Below, in pieces: positions 36,054-46,125 of a stretch of DNA of 64,000 bases; position 1 is the first letter of the stretch, and every line of letters starts with the position of its first letter. A program made the position numbers and the translations under genes. This DNA comes from Pseudomonas rhizoryzae (GTDB lineage Bacteria; Pseudomonadota; Gammaproteobacteria; Pseudomonadales; Pseudomonadaceae), in assembly GCF_005250615.1 (NCBI RefSeq), contig NZ_SULM01000006.1:310001-374000 (forward strand), in the 5' to 3' direction. A model generated the notes under the pieces. The model saw nothing but the letters and a program-made list of their open reading frames with translations. It did no database searches and had not been told where the DNA came from.

Positions 36054-36230
36054 TAGGTTCTATACGAAAAATCGCCGAGCGACGGTCAGGCGAGGCGAAA
36101 AGCGCTGAGGAAGCGGACCGGGCTCGCGAACGAGTTTACGGGTGGTAAATGAGCATTGCGACCGGGCTGGCGATCCAGGCGTTTTTCAACGAAGCATCAC
36201 CGAGCGCAGGCATTTTTCGTACAGAACCTA
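36054..36230. mobile_element. MITE-like element with 19-bp terminal inverted repeats
   Basis: The 19 bases TAGGTTCTATACGAAAAAT at 36054-36072 are matched at 18 of 19 positions by the inverted copy at 36212-36230. The element is only 177 bp and holds no transposase. If the true ends are GGTTCT, a TA dinucleotide is duplicated on both sides, as for IS630- or some IS5-type elements. The internal minus-strand frame, ending DASLKNAWIASPVAMLIYHP, probably explains small hypothetical proteins annotated at such sites elsewhere; I would not call it a gene. Confidence 0.75.
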
Positions 36231-36240
36231 GTCCAGAGAC

Positions 36241-36266
36241 CCGAGGACGAGGCCCCTCGTCCTCGG
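36241..36266. repeat. perfect 11-bp hairpin upstream of the DUF6502 gene
   Basis: CCGAGGACGAG (36241-36251) and CTCGTCCTCGG (36256-36266) form a perfect stem with a GCCC loop, ten bases past the MITE. No U-run follows on the plus strand. It lies 100 bases before the DUF6502 start and could attenuate read-through from the left. Confidence 0.6.
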
Positions 36267-36364
36267 TCGTCCTAGATACAGTGCCTTGAGCAACTGCATA
36301 GGTTTGACTGTGTCTCTGGCTGCCGCGAAGATGGCCGGGCGTTTTCGCGTCGGGCCCCTTTCGC

Positions 36365-37204
36365 ATGCTTTCCACCAAGGTTCCTTTACTTCTGCGCAGC
36401 CTGCTCGGTCGGCTGGTACGTATCGCCATCGCCTCGGGCGTGACCTATCAGGCCTTCGATCGCCTGCTCCGCCAGACCTACTTCGAGGTGGCGCGCGATT
36501 TCGAGCCGCTGCGCGACAAGCCGAATTCGGACAGCCGCATCTCGGTGCTGACCGGCTTGCCACGCCGCGAGGTGCGCGCCCTACGCGACGCCAAACCCGA
36601 GCAATCCTGCGGTACACCCAGCCTGGAATGGCAGGTGCTCAGCGCCTGGACCTCGCGCCTGGACCTGCTCGATGCCGACGGTAATCTACGGCCCTTGCCA
36701 CGGACCCAGCGCCGGGGCGGCGAGCAGAGTTTCGATGCGCTGGTGGCCAGCGTCGGCAGCGACGTCCGGGCGCGTACGGTCTTGGACGAATGGCTGCGCA
36801 AGGGGTATGTCCACCTCGACGAGGACGACCGCGTAGTGCTCACCCCGCGCTCACTGCTGCGCGGTACTGAAAGCCAGGAAGGTGCCGGTCGCCTGTTGGC
36901 CCATTTCACTGGTGACCTGCTGGCCGGCTTCGAACGCCGCTACCTGCAGGATCGCGCAGCCCCCGACTTCACCTTCCACGTGGTCTACGGCCATGGGCTG
37001 ACCGAGGATTCGGCGCTCACGCTGTACCAAGCCGCCTACGATGAATCCATGCAGCTCCTCAACCGCCTCAATCGCCTGGTCGTCGAACACGAAGCCCGCG
37101 ACGCCGGCGAGGCCGATGCCACCCAGAGGGTCACGCTGGGCTTCGGCGGCTATCGGGTGGAACAAGACCGGGATGCGGGACTGGTGCTGGGGCGAGAGGA
37201 TTAG
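36365..37204 (+). CDS. DUF6502 family protein
   Basis: This 279-residue soluble protein begins [25 protein letters not shown] and contains [21 protein letters not shown] and [19 protein letters not shown], the DUF6502 pattern. The latter segment resembles a helix-turn-helix, so DNA binding is possible. The C-terminal part is helical. Function is unknown. Its stop overlaps the end of the convergent pilE gene by four bases. Confidence 0.8.
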   Translation: MLSTKVPLLLRSLLGRLVRIAIASGVTYQAFDRLLRQTYFEVARDFEPLRDKPNSDSRISVLTGLPRREVRALRDAKPEQSCGTPSLEWQVLSAWTSRLDLLDADGNLRPLPRTQRRGGEQSFDALVASVGSDVRARTVLDEWLRKGYVHLDEDDRVVLTPRSLLRGTESQEGAGRLLAHFTGDLLAGFERRYLQDRAAPDFTFHVVYGHGLTEDSALTLYQAAYDESMQLLNRLNRLVVEHEARDAGEADATQRVTLGFGGYRVEQDRDAGLVLGRED

Positions 37205-37647
37205 CGCCAGCAGTCGGTGACCTCACCCTTGGACACCTTCTTGACGCCCTGGGCATTGAGGCTCAGGTTGCCACAGACGTCATTGGCCTGGGTGCCCTTG
37301 GGCTGTGCGGTCAGCACATAGGGGCCATCGCTGGTATAGCCCGGGCTCCCGGCGGCATTGGTCGCCAGGCTCAGCTCGTAGTAGCCACTCGGCGACAGCA
37401 CCGTCTGACTGCCTGCGGCCGTCTTGCTGTTGACGATATTGAGATCGCTGACCTTGTTCGTATAGGCGTTGTTCTGCGCGTAGTAACGCTCCATCCGCGC
37501 CGCCGCCTCGTTGAGCAGCGCCTGCCCTTCGCTGCGATGGGAGCGCAGCACGTAGCTTTGATAGCTCGGATAGGCAATGGCCGCCAGGATGCCGACGATC
37601 GCCACGGTGATCATCAGTTCGATGAGGGTAAAGCCTCGTGCTCGCAT
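37201..37647 (-). CDS. pilE: type IV pilus minor pilin PilE
   Basis: This 148-residue pilin has a five-residue basic leader (MRARG) and the prepilin cleavage site G/FTLIELM, followed by the hydrophobic alpha-1 helix. The body has the YYAQNNAYT region and a C-terminal disulfide pair (VCGNLSLN and TDCWR). It is the last gene of the minor-pilin operon, seven bases after pilY1. Minor pilins prime pilus assembly and form the pilus tip complex with PilY1. Confidence 0.93.
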   Translation of the reverse strand: MRARGFTLIELMITVAIVGILAAIAYPSYQSYVLRSHRSEGQALLNEAAARMERYYAQNNAYTNKVSDLNIVNSKTAAGSQTVLSPSGYYELSLATNAAGSPGYTSDGPYVLTAQPKGTQANDVCGNLSLNAQGVKKVSKGEVTDCWR

Positions 37648-37654
37648 CGCTACC

Positions 37655-40600
37655 TCAGGGTTCCGGATTCTGGTTAGACAGAGTACGCCAGGTTTGGCGC
37701 TCTTGGAGTCTATTCAACGGTACGCCCCCGCCGCCACCACCACCACCACCACCACCACCAGCGCCGCTATCAGCTTGTGATCCCTCGTTACTGCCCGGCA
37801 GTACGGTACCCCCCACACTGATAGGACCGCTGCCGTACACAAAGGCATTCAGTCCGCCCAACAGCCCCGCCATTTGCAGGCGCGCGTAGCGCAGCTGGCT
37901 GCCGAGCTGCAGGTGATCGGTGCCTCCGCCCGTATAGGGATCCACTGCATAAAGGTAGGTAACGGCGCCCGAATCGCAAGGATTATCGTTGGGCACCAGC
38001 GAGGCGGCGAGCAGGGTATCCGCCAGATAGCGCGGTGTGGTGACGATCATCTCTCCCGTCGGCGGCAGATTGAGGTACCAGCCGTACTTGCCGCTCTTGT
38101 TGCTATCGCTATACCAGTCCACCGCGTTGGTGCTCAAGGTATTGGCCGTCGTGGTGATCGAGGCCTGGGACGTGCTGGTATAGGTGATCTGGGTATCGCT
38201 ACCCAGGGTCTGTACCTGCAGATTCGCCGTGGTCAGGGTGGGCGTGCTGCTGGCGGTCTCCCCCGCGGTCTGGCGATCCCAGATGCCGTAGAGACTCATG
38301 GTCTTGTCGGTCACGGCCGTGGCGTCCCCCGTCTCCAGGTACTTGCCGGTGCCAAAGAGCAGCAAATGACCAATGCCCGAGGGATGCCGCAACGGAATGG
38401 GCGCCGCGGTGATGGCCTGGACCTGATTGGCATCGCCACTGGTGTAACGAGAGGCACGAGCGCGGTACAGCGGTGCGCCGCCAAAGGCTATCTTGAAGTT
38501 ACTCAGGGTAGCGCTGGCCTTGAGTTCGGTACCGATCAGATCGAAGCGCCACAGATTGCCATGCAGATCGCCAGCGTAGACATAGTCGACGATCAGATCG
38601 CCATCGACGTCCACCGCTGCCGGTGCGGCCAGGCCGTTGGGCGTGGTCACGCCGTCGTTAGGCTCAGGCGTGAGCGCAGCGAGGCGTCGGCCGGTCTTGA
38701 CGTCCAGGGCATAAAGCACCGCCTTGTCGTTGGCGCCGTTATAGCCGTTGGCGAGCAGCACGGCCCAATTGCCGGTGTGCAGGCGAACGATCTCAGGTTT
38801 GCCGTAGGTCAGGCCCAGCTCGCTGAAATCTGGGTCACTGGCACTGCGTTCCCAGAGCACCTTGGGATCGGCGGGGTCGGTGATGTCCAGGGCGAATACC
38901 GCCTTGCCGCCACCGCGCAGGGTACCGATCAGGACCGTGTGCCAGGCATTGTCGTAGTAGACATCCTGTACCGCTGGCGAGCCGTCCACGTAGAACTGGT
39001 GGGTGCTGCTGGTATAACCCGGATCGGTGAGCTTGTAGAGATTGGGAATCACGGCGCTCGGCACGAAGGCGAAAGCCTCGTCACCGTTGTCGTCGAAGGC
39101 GTGCAGCATGCCATCGTTGGCGCCGACGTAGATACGCGTCGCCCGCTGGGCCCACTGCTGCCGGAAGGCGTTGTAGCTGCCGGGACTGCCGAGTGCATTC
39201 ATCCTGGCCGTGGGGCTGCTGGGAGTGCTAACCAAGGCTGGCGTGGAATTGATGATATCCCCGAGCAGATGGTTGCGCAGGCGCAGGAACGGCGTTGCCG
39301 TCTGGCTCTCCTTGCTGCGATCGCCGCGTAGATAGTTGAGCCGGGCCTCGCCATAGGTATCGCGGGTGCCATTCGCGTTGCGATTCAGCGCCGCCTTCTG
39401 GTCGTCACTCAGGTTGCTCCAGAGGAACGGCTGACGCACGCCGCCAACGCTCATGTACACCTTGCGAGTGGCCTGGTTGCCCGTACCGTAGGCAGCATCC
39501 AGGCGACTCTGGGCGCTCCAGACCCGGGTAGTGCCGGTAGCGGTGCGCAGATTCTTGGTGAGGTTGCCACTCCAGTCGCTGCTGGAAAAGCTGGGCACAT
39601 AGGTGTAGTTGGAGCTCTGGGTGCTGTCCAGCAGAGGCGACGACGCCTGGCCGGCGCTGGCCGTGTTGGTCTGGGCGATGCGATTGACCACCTGATTCAG
39701 GGAATCGACCAGGCCATTGGCATCGTCGGCACTGAAGAAATCCCCGCGGGAATTGATCGCCGCGTGCCAGAGGTCGTAGACGTTGTTGTCGCTGTCGCTG
39801 CTGGCCGGAGGCCAGGTCATGCTGGGACTGTAGCCGCCAGCAAAGGTACTGCCGCCCCAGGCGGGATTGGTCAGCGACGAACTCAGGCCGAAGCCGACGG
39901 TATAGGTGACCAGGTGCTGCCAGGTCGCCGGGTCGTTCTTCGGATTCCAGTACTGGATTTTCGTGTTGGCATTGGCGTCGCGAAGGTAAGGCGCCAGCTT
40001 GTTCGGGATGTTGGGTTGGGCATCGCTGGCCCAGTATTTGAACGCCAGATCGGCCAGGGTATTGCCGGTATTGTCGGTGAACGGCCCCTGGTCCGATGCG
40101 TACTCCACGCCATCCGGCAGGGTTCGACCGCTGCCGTCCACGTTCCCTACGTTGAAGCTGTCCGAATTCCACTTACCGTCGGTCATCATGATCTGATAAC
40201 TCGGCCGGCAGGCGTATTCGGGACTCTGGGTCACCCCGGGATTCTTGGCATAGGGCCCTTCGCTACCGCCGACCTGCAGAAAGCGACCAGCACGATCCAT
40301 GGCGCTGCGCAGGGGCGTACCCGTGTTGAAGTTGATATCGCCCAACCACTTGAAGAAGTTGGCGCGGGCCTGGCCGTCGAAGGTGCGCAGCAGGTTGCTG
40401 CCGCGATAGCTGATGCCCGAGCAGTCGTTGCTGGAATTGAGGGTGGTGCAGTTGCTGAGGTCCTGCCAGGTCACCCGTACCGTATTGGAAAATTGCGAGA
40501 AGGCGAGATTGGCCGACGACTGCATGCTCAGCGCGCGATTGCGGTAGAAGGCATACCAGATGGCGAAGTTCTGTCGGTCGGCGGCAGAGCTGGGATTCAC

Positions 40601-41245
40601 CAGGGTGTAGCAGGCGTCGTTCGAGGTTCTACAGCTGGTGTTATCGCTGTTGAACACATAGTAGTAGGCCGGCACGCCCGTCTCGGTTTTATCACTTCCC
40701 CAGCTATAGAAATCCGCTCTGGGGTTTTCCGCCAGATAATAGATCGTCCCGGTAGCGCCGCCGTAGTTGGTCCCGGCGTTGTAGTTCGTATCCTGGCCAC
40801 GCGCGGTGTCGTATTCCCAGGCCACGCGATAGTCCCTGCTCAGGTCCACCGTGCCGGCCCCCGGCCGGAAGCCATTCACGTACACCTTGGTGAAGTCGAA
40901 GCCGCTACCACTGCTGACCGGATAGTCCGCAACCGTCAGCACACCATTGCTGAAGGTGACCTTCTTCGGCACGGCATAGGTCACCGCCGGGTTGTAGTAC
41001 ATGGCATTGAAGGCCGACGACTTGACCCGTCGCGTGACGCGCAGGTTGTTGGCGCTGTAGCCCAGCGAGTCGGGAATGAAGCCCCACTTCATGCTGTTGG
41101 AGTTGTCCAGCGTCACGATGATGTTGGGATCGACACCCGTCGTGAGAAACAGCGGTTGCTGGCCGATATTCAGGTTGCTGGCGCTGGCGCCGCCGGCTGC
41201 ACCGAGCAGGGCCAGCAGCGCCAGGCGGGAGGACGAAAGGTTCAT
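37655..41245 (-). CDS. pilY1: type IV pilus tip adhesin / assembly factor PilY1
   Basis: The protein of 1196 residues has a signal peptide ([14 protein letters not shown]), an N-terminal VWA-like region starting [18 protein letters not shown] (MIDAS-like DNSNS), and the C-terminal beta-propeller from about residue 600. A calcium-binding loop of form DxDxDxxxD is seen at residues 879-887 (DVDGDLIVD). An RGD motif occurs near residue 500 (SRGDFF). The C terminus has a long glycine run coded by nine CCA repeats at 37734-37760 and ends NQNPEP. The start overlaps the pilX stop by four bases. Confidence 0.94.
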   Translation of the reverse strand: MNLSSSRLALLALLGAAGGASASNLNIGQQPLFLTTGVDPNIIVTLDNSNSMKWGFIPDSLGYSANNLRVTRRVKSSAFNAMYYNPAVTYAVPKKVTFSNGVLTVADYPVSSGSGFDFTKVYVNGFRPGAGTVDLSRDYRVAWEYDTARGQDTNYNAGTNYGGATGTIYYLAENPRADFYSWGSDKTETGVPAYYYVFNSDNTSCRTSNDACYTLVNPSSAADRQNFAIWYAFYRNRALSMQSSANLAFSQFSNTVRVTWQDLSNCTTLNSSNDCSGISYRGSNLLRTFDGQARANFFKWLGDINFNTGTPLRSAMDRAGRFLQVGGSEGPYAKNPGVTQSPEYACRPSYQIMMTDGKWNSDSFNVGNVDGSGRTLPDGVEYASDQGPFTDNTGNTLADLAFKYWASDAQPNIPNKLAPYLRDANANTKIQYWNPKNDPATWQHLVTYTVGFGLSSSLTNPAWGGSTFAGGYSPSMTWPPASSDSDNNVYDLWHAAINSRGDFFSADDANGLVDSLNQVVNRIAQTNTASAGQASSPLLDSTQSSNYTYVPSFSSSDWSGNLTKNLRTATGTTRVWSAQSRLDAAYGTGNQATRKVYMSVGGVRQPFLWSNLSDDQKAALNRNANGTRDTYGEARLNYLRGDRSKESQTATPFLRLRNHLLGDIINSTPALVSTPSSPTARMNALGSPGSYNAFRQQWAQRATRIYVGANDGMLHAFDDNGDEAFAFVPSAVIPNLYKLTDPGYTSSTHQFYVDGSPAVQDVYYDNAWHTVLIGTLRGGGKAVFALDITDPADPKVLWERSASDPDFSELGLTYGKPEIVRLHTGNWAVLLANGYNGANDKAVLYALDVKTGRRLAALTPEPNDGVTTPNGLAAPAAVDVDGDLIVDYVYAGDLHGNLWRFDLIGTELKASATLSNFKIAFGGAPLYRARASRYTSGDANQVQAITAAPIPLRHPSGIGHLLLFGTGKYLETGDATAVTDKTMSLYGIWDRQTAGETASSTPTLTTANLQVQTLGSDTQITYTSTSQASITTTANTLSTNAVDWYSDSNKSGKYGWYLNLPPTGEMIVTTPRYLADTLLAASLVPNDNPCDSGAVTYLYAVDPYTGGGTDHLQLGSQLRYARLQMAGLLGGLNAFVYGSGPISVGGTVLPGSNEGSQADSGAGGGGGGGGGGGGVPLNRLQERQTWRTLSNQNPEP
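37734..37760. repeat. (CCA)9 microsatellite inside pilY1
   Basis: Nine perfect CCA units on the plus strand code for a polyglycine stretch near the PilY1 C terminus, extended by neighbouring glycine codons. The three-base unit changes only the number of glycines. Confidence 0.85.
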
Positions 41246-41850
41246 TGGACCTCCAGCTTGACGATGCTCTGCAGGATGACCGGGAAGCGCGCTCCGCCAC
41301 TGCGGGCTACCGCCGTGACCCGGTAGTAGTAGGCGCCGCTGCCCTGGTAGGCAGCGGCGAGGCTGGGGTTGCTGCTCTCGGCGATCACCGTGACCACCCA
41401 ACGCGGCGCCAGGCGATAGCGGGATTGGCCATCGAAACCCTGGTAGCCCAGGGAGGTATCGGCCGGCAGTTCGGTGAGTGTTTGCAGCGCGGTCTTGGCC
41501 CAGCTCTGCACCTTGGCCTGGGTATCCAGGTCATGCTCCTCGCTGAGGATGCACAGATTCGCGGTGGTGGCCGCCAGGGTGGTCGCGCTGGTCTTGCAGG
41601 AGTCGAAACCGGCACTGGCGCTGGCGAAGGCCGCCGTGCCACGCAGCACGCTCAGGCGCCGCTCGGCCTCGCGAAGGGCGGACTCGGCGGCGTTGTAGGC
41701 ACGCTTCTGCTCGGAAACGTTGCCGCCCACGCGATTCTGCAGGGTGGTTTCTCTCATGCTGGTGATGGCCAGCAGGGTAAGCAGCAGCAACATGACCAAG
41801 GCGACCAGGAGGACCGCGCCCCCTTGGCGGTGGGCTGAAAGAGGCTTCAT
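41242..41850 (-). CDS. pilX: type IV pilus minor pilin PilX
   Basis: This 202-residue protein starts MKPLSAHRQGGAVLLVALVML, with the leader cut before AVLL and the hydrophobic N-terminal helix typical of PilX (it lacks the usual Phe). QNRVGGNVSEQKRAYNAAESALREAE is the conserved helix of this family. The start overlaps pilW's stop by four bases, and the stop overlaps the pilY1 start. PilX links PilY1 to the priming complex. Confidence 0.9.
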   Translation of the reverse strand: MKPLSAHRQGGAVLLVALVMLLLLTLLAITSMRETTLQNRVGGNVSEQKRAYNAAESALREAERRLSVLRGTAAFASASAGFDSCKTSATTLAATTANLCILSEEHDLDTQAKVQSWAKTALQTLTELPADTSLGYQGFDGQSRYRLAPRWVVTVIAESSNPSLAAAYQGSGAYYYRVTAVARSGGARFPVILQSIVKLEVQ

Positions 41851-42584
41851 GGCATCAGATTCCGCAAGGTGACACTGCCCTGGACGATCTGCAGTACCTG
41901 GCCGCTGGCGCCCTCGGGAGGCTCGCGTCCCGTCAGGGTCTTCCAGTTCGCCGCCATGGTATTGGCGATGCCGTCGGTCACCGCGCGACTGGAAAACAGC
42001 GCGGCATAGCGAATCGCCTGGCTCTGCGCAGCCGGTGACGGCGGCTTGAACCAGACGAAGTCCGCCAGGCCCGCGGCGATGACCTGGGCCGGCTTGCCCT
42101 GGGCGCTGCATTGCAGACTGCCGCGTCCGGCAATCCCATTGGGATCGGCGACATAGCTGATGCGGGTCAGGACCTCGGTGCCGTTAGGGCCAGCGGCAGG
42201 GATAGGATTACCAAGGCAATCGGTATCGGTGCCCTTCACGTCTCCCCGGTAGCGAAAGCACAGGCCAGTCTTGTCGCTGGTGAGGGCGACCGCCTGCCCA
42301 GGGTCCATGGCCGGGCAACCATCACCGGCCGCCCGTGCTGAAAAGGCGAACGCCAGGGTCGTCTGGCTGATGGGATTGGCGCGAAAGCCCGCCCGCGCCA
42401 GTTGCTGGTCGAGCAACAGCAGCGCGGTCCGGCCGTTTTCCTCGTTGCTGACCTGGCCTTCCTGGAACAGCGCGTGTCTCTTGTTGTTCAGGTACAGCTG
42501 GGTCACCGCCAGGATGAGAAAGGTACTCAGAGTCAAGGCCACCATCAGCTCGATGATGGAGAGGCCCCCTTGCCTTGCCTTCAT
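41847..42584 (-). CDS. pilW: type IV pilus minor pilin PilW
   Basis: This 245-residue protein has the leader MKARQGG before LSIIELMVALTLSTFLILAV. RTALLLLDQQLARAGFR is the conserved PilW helix, and cysteine pairs follow (GDGCPAMDP, LCFRYRG, DCLGNP). It is the third gene of the operon, overlapping pilV and pilX by four bases each. Confidence 0.92.
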   Translation of the reverse strand: MKARQGGLSIIELMVALTLSTFLILAVTQLYLNNKRHALFQEGQVSNEENGRTALLLLDQQLARAGFRANPISQTTLAFAFSARAAGDGCPAMDPGQAVALTSDKTGLCFRYRGDVKGTDTDCLGNPIPAAGPNGTEVLTRISYVADPNGIAGRGSLQCSAQGKPAQVIAAGLADFVWFKPPSPAAQSQAIRYAALFSSRAVTDGIANTMAANWKTLTGREPPEGASGQVLQIVQGSVTLRNLMP

Positions 42585-43183
42585 AGCTCACCCCTCAGGG
42601 TGTAGAAGCACACGCCACCGCTGCAGCTCGCGCTATTGCCGGTATTGTCCTGCCAGGCGAGGACGATCATCACCATGGAAGCACTGGGCGACACGCAGGC
42701 ATCGGTATCGTTGTAGGGCGCGGTGCTGCCCAGTTGGGGGGGCTTGCGCGTCGGGCAGACTGCGAAGTTGGCCTTGATCAGGGCATCGGTCACCGGCAGC
42801 AGCGTCTTGACCTGCTGCAACCAACAGCTGAGGTCCTTGCCGGCCAGGCTGCTGCCGCCCGCACTGCGGTCGAGCGTGGCGCAGGTGCCATCGGCCGCCT
42901 CCAGCGCCACGCTGGCGAAGTCCCCGCCGGCCTGCTTGGCGTAGGGGCTCGCGGTGTTGAAGCTGTCACCGCTCAGGGCCGCGGCCGGATTGCTACGCAT
43001 CAGCTCCAGCAGCTCGCTGGCCAGCATGATCGCGTTGTTGCGCTGGATGGCATCCTGGGACAGCACCAGGCTGCGCGATTGCAGCGCCACCAGGCCCAGC
43101 ACGCCGATGCAGATGATCACCAGGCTGACCAGCACCTCGATCAGGCTGAAGCCCGCCATGGGGGTCTTGCACCTTAGCTGCAT
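42581..43183 (-). CDS. pilV: type IV pilus minor pilin PilV
   Basis: This 200-residue protein has a prepilin site MAG/FSLIEVLVSLVIICIG at residues 9-24. The core reads LASELLELMRSNP, with three cysteines in the C-terminal half. It overlaps fimT by ten bases and pilW by four, so the operon is translationally coupled. Confidence 0.92.
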   Translation of the reverse strand: MQLRCKTPMAGFSLIEVLVSLVIICIGVLGLVALQSRSLVLSQDAIQRNNAIMLASELLELMRSNPAAALSGDSFNTASPYAKQAGGDFASVALEAADGTCATLDRSAGGSSLAGKDLSCWLQQVKTLLPVTDALIKANFAVCPTRKPPQLGSTAPYNDTDACVSPSASMVMIVLAWQDNTGNSASCSGGVCFYTLRGEL

Positions 43184-43683
43184 CCGCGCGTGCTCGCCGA
43201 CGTGGGAGTGAAGTCGCTCACCGCGGTATAGCCGCCCTGGCTGATGGTGAGTGCCTTGCCTGAGGTGTGGGTGTCATTGGTGGCGCAGAGCAGGATGGTG
43301 AAGGGCGCGGCCAGGGTGCCATTGGGCCTGAAGGTCAGGCGGGTGGCGGTGCCGACACTGCTGATGCCGCTGGGTGCGAGGCCACTGCCTTCGAAGGCCC
43401 GCAGCGTTTCCACGTCGCCCACGACGGTGCTGCTGGCCGTGGTGACCTTGAGCGCGCCGGACCAGTTGTTGACGCTCGGCGCCTCCACACTGACGTTCAG
43501 GCCCCGCGTCAGGGCTTCGCTGCGCGCGTAGTTGAGCAGATTAGTCAGCTCATTTGCCGCCACGGTCACACGATTGGACCGAGTCAAGGCGCCGAAGCCA
43601 GGCGCAGCGATGGCGACCAGGATGCCCACCAAGGCCATGACTATCATCAATTCGGTAAGAGTAAAGCCTGCAGCCTTCTTCAC
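43174..43683 (-). CDS. fimT: GspH/FimT-type minor pilin (FimT/FimU)
   Basis: This 169-residue protein has the leader MKKAAG/FTLTELMIVMALVGILVAIAAPGF, then LLNYARSEALTRG, the GspH/FimT signature. The body is beta-rich and ends in a Cys pair. It is the first gene of the fimT-pilVWX-pilY1-pilE operon; its promoter must lie in the AT-rich 814-base gap upstream. In P. aeruginosa the AlgR response regulator drives the homologous operon, and the same may hold here. Confidence 0.9.
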   Translation of the reverse strand: MKKAAGFTLTELMIVMALVGILVAIAAPGFGALTRSNRVTVAANELTNLLNYARSEALTRGLNVSVEAPSVNNWSGALKVTTASSTVVGDVETLRAFEGSGLAPSGISSVGTATRLTFRPNGTLAAPFTILLCATNDTHTSGKALTISQGGYTAVSDFTPTSASTRGCS

Positions 43684-44497
43684 GCCAGGTCTGCCTTGTG
43701 TCTATCGAGGAAAGCGAGATGCTGCGCCTGACCTAGAGCAAAATCAGCATCAGAGGGATGTTCGGCCGTATGGGCGGGATGACTGGCCGGGCCTTGAGGG
43801 CGAATCCCGGATGAGCGAGTCGCCACTGATTAGCTTCATTTTAGGTAAATAAAGCCACCTACTAATATGCCATCTAACGTTATGAAAACCGCCCCGAGCG
43901 CTCTACCTCAATGGTTTCAGCCGTTTTACACGGAAAAATGGTCACTCTAATGATGAGCAGGCAGGCCCTGTGACCCGCAGAAATGATCCGTCGCTACGGC
44001 GCTTCTTCAGCGACTGTCGGCCGGTCCAGCCGCCCCGTTCTCCAGGGTCACTACAGGACCATCCGGACCTGAAGTGCGCCTCGCCTGAGCAAGCACGTCG
44101 TCGATTACCTAGCTCCTCCGAATTCATTGATTGAATGAACAACCAATAAACTTATATTGAAGTTTTTTAATTGAAGCCCCAAACAATAAAAGCCCTTTCA
44201 AGCACCAACTTCTCATTCATGGCGGAGCAAGTCACCCATAACTAGCCAAACCGGGTGTTATTGTTCTAAAAAGAACAAGCCTATTTCTCCGCACCGCGCC
44301 GGGATGAGCGCTCCACCTGGCCTACAGGCCGCGGACGCCAAGGCACCGAGCAGCCCCTGGGCCGCATTGGTCATGCATCAGCGATAACGCAGCGGGTAAC
44401 GCTTCGTTATCGAAGTGCACTTTTCCTTCATCGGACTCTGCGCCGAATTAGTTTCGTATCGCCGCTGCTTTCCTCTACCGACAATGACAAGGCCGCT
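43684..44497. promoter_or_regulatory. 814-base AT-rich regulatory gap upstream of the pilus operon
   Basis: The gap separates the leftward pilus operon from the rightward methyltransferase gene and holds no convincing gene. The part 44100-44280 is far richer in A and T than its surroundings. Two palindromes stand out: TTGTTCT-AAAA-AGAACAA at 44261-44278 and TTCATT-GATTG-AATGAA around 44123-44139. Both look like operator half-site pairs. I cannot place promoters with confidence. Confidence 0.5.
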
Positions 44498-45181
44498 ATG
44501 CACGACTCGAAGAAAATCGATTATTCGCTGAATGACACCGACACGTCCGCGCCCCATTCCGCTCTGGATAACGCCGCCATCATTTCCGCCTATCGGCGCT
44601 GGGCCAATGTCTATGATCGGGTGTTCGGTGGTGTCTCGGCGCCCGGACGCAAGCGTGCAGTAGCGGCGGTCAACGCCCTGGCGGGCACCCGGGTGCTGGA
44701 GGTCGGCGTGGGCACCGGTCTCGCCCTGCCCCACTACGGCGCCGACAAGCGTGTCACCGGCATCGACCTGTCACCGGACATGCTGGCCAAGGCCCGGGAG
44801 CGCGTCGCCCGTGATGACATCACCACCGTGGAGGCCCTGCTCGAAGCCAACGCCGAGGACACCGGCCTGCCCACCGGCTCCTTCGATATCGCCGTGGCCA
44901 TGTTCGTGGCTTCCGTCGTGCCCAATCCGCGCAAGCTGATGCAGGAGATGCGCCGAGTGGTGAAGCCGGGTGGCCACCTGCTGCTGGTCAATCATTTCCA
45001 GGCCGAAAGCGGTCTGCGCCTGCTGGCGGAAAAGGCCCTGGCGCCGGCCTCGCGCAAGCTCGGCTGGCACCCGGATTTCGCCATGGCGTCCATACTCTCC
45101 CGCGAAGACCTGCGCCGCGCCAGCCGCAGCAGCGTGCCGCCGTTCGGGCTGTTCACCCTGGTGCAGCTGACCAACGACTAG
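44498..45181 (+). CDS. phosphatidylethanolamine N-methyltransferase-like SAM methyltransferase (PmtA type)
   Basis: In this 227-residue protein the N-terminal AYRRWANVYDRVFGGVSAPGR matches the Rhodobacter-type PmtA family. Motif I is VLEVGVGTGLALPHYG, motif II GIDLSPDMLAKAR, and the core strand GGHLLLVNHF. PmtA adds methyl groups from SAM to phosphatidylethanolamine to make phosphatidylcholine. The closest look-alikes are generic ubiquinone-type methyltransferases, so the substrate is likely but not proven. The gene stands alone and its 3' end is nine bases from the end of the DUF6515 gene. Confidence 0.82.
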   Translation: MHDSKKIDYSLNDTDTSAPHSALDNAAIISAYRRWANVYDRVFGGVSAPGRKRAVAAVNALAGTRVLEVGVGTGLALPHYGADKRVTGIDLSPDMLAKARERVARDDITTVEALLEANAEDTGLPTGSFDIAVAMFVASVVPNPRKLMQEMRRVVKPGGHLLLVNHFQAESGLRLLAEKALAPASRKLGWHPDFAMASILSREDLRRASRSSVPPFGLFTLVQLTND

Positions 45182-45189
45182 CCGGCGCC

Positions 45190-46125
45190 CTACTCCACCC
45201 GATACCCCCGCCCCGCTAGGCAGGCGGCCAGCGCCTGGCGAAAACGCTGGGTCAGATAGGGATCAGCCACCGCTCCGGGGCGTTCGGGATCGAAACCCGA
45301 ATCACCGGCGGCGTAGCGGCGGCAGTCATATCTGTCCGTGGCATAACGCTGGGGTGACTGGCCCTGCAGGGGATAGGCGGTGACGTCATAGGCGTCGTAG
45401 CTTGCGGTGGGCGGCGCGCTCGGAACCGACACGGGTACCGGCGCGGTGGGATCGGCGACGGTGACGAAGCCGCCACCCGGATCAGTACGGTAGTAGCTGC
45501 CGGCCGCGAAATAATAGGTGGTGCCGCCCATCCACAGCGTCTCGGCGAAATCCGGCAACACGCTGACCCTGACCCCGGTCGGCGGCAGAACCACTACGTA
45601 ACGCGGGCCCTGGGGGCGATACCAGTAGCCGTCGGCATAGTAGTACTGGCTATCCCGGTACCAGACGCGGGTGAAGCCGGCGGGTACGCCCGGCACCTCG
45701 AAGCCGGGGCGCCACTGCGGATGCCGGCCCCAACCCGGTCGGCCAGCTTGCCAGTCCTGGCCGTAGTCGGGCCGTGGTGGCGGCGGATAGCCGGGCGCGG
45801 CATAACCCGGACGTGGCGGAGGAGCCGGACGCTGTTGCCAGGTCGGCGGTGGACCCGGTGGCAAGTCGTTACGCCGCCAGTCATCCAGGGCTGGCCCAGC
45901 AGGCCTGGCCACCGGCGGGCGACGCTCCGGAGGCGGTCCGTTCCAGCGGCCAGGGCCCTGGTCAGCCGGGCCACGTCCCGGCGCGGGAGGAGCTCCGGGT
46001 GGCGGTCCAGCCGGAGCACCGGGAGGCGTGACGTAGCCACCGCCCAGGCGGATGTCGTCGGCCTGGGCCAGCGGCACGATCAGACAGCAGGCCAGGGCCG
46101 TCGCCAGCAGGGTCTGGGGCTTCAT
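45190..46125 (-). CDS. secreted proline-rich DUF6515 protein
   Basis: The product (311 residues from ATG 46125) has a signal peptide ending in AQADD and then a region of about 110 residues rich in Pro, Gly and Arg (PPGAPPAPGRGP and PGYAAPGYPPPPRP). The C-terminal half has YRDSQYYYADGYWYRP, RYVVVLPPTGVRVSVLP and YDCRRYAAGDSGFDP, the DUF6515 signature. The last domain, with two cysteines, could hold glycine-zipper-like ends. A perfect GAGGAGG ribosome-binding site supports the start. Function unknown; it is probably an envelope protein. Confidence 0.8.
   Translation of the reverse strand: MKPQTLLATALACCLIVPLAQADDIRLGGGYVTPPGAPAGPPPGAPPAPGRGPADQGPGRWNGPPPERRPPVARPAGPALDDWRRNDLPPGPPPTWQQRPAPPPRPGYAAPGYPPPPRPDYGQDWQAGRPGWGRHPQWRPGFEVPGVPAGFTRVWYRDSQYYYADGYWYRPQGPRYVVVLPPTGVRVSVLPDFAETLWMGGTTYYFAAGSYYRTDPGGGFVTVADPTAPVPVSVPSAPPTASYDAYDVTAYPLQGQSPQRYATDRYDCRRYAAGDSGFDPERPGAVADPYLTQRFRQALAACLAGRGYRVE

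Noticed and set aside
37734-37760. Phase variation of pilY1 by the CCA tract.
   Set aside because: The unit is three bases, so length change cannot shift the frame; only tail length could vary.
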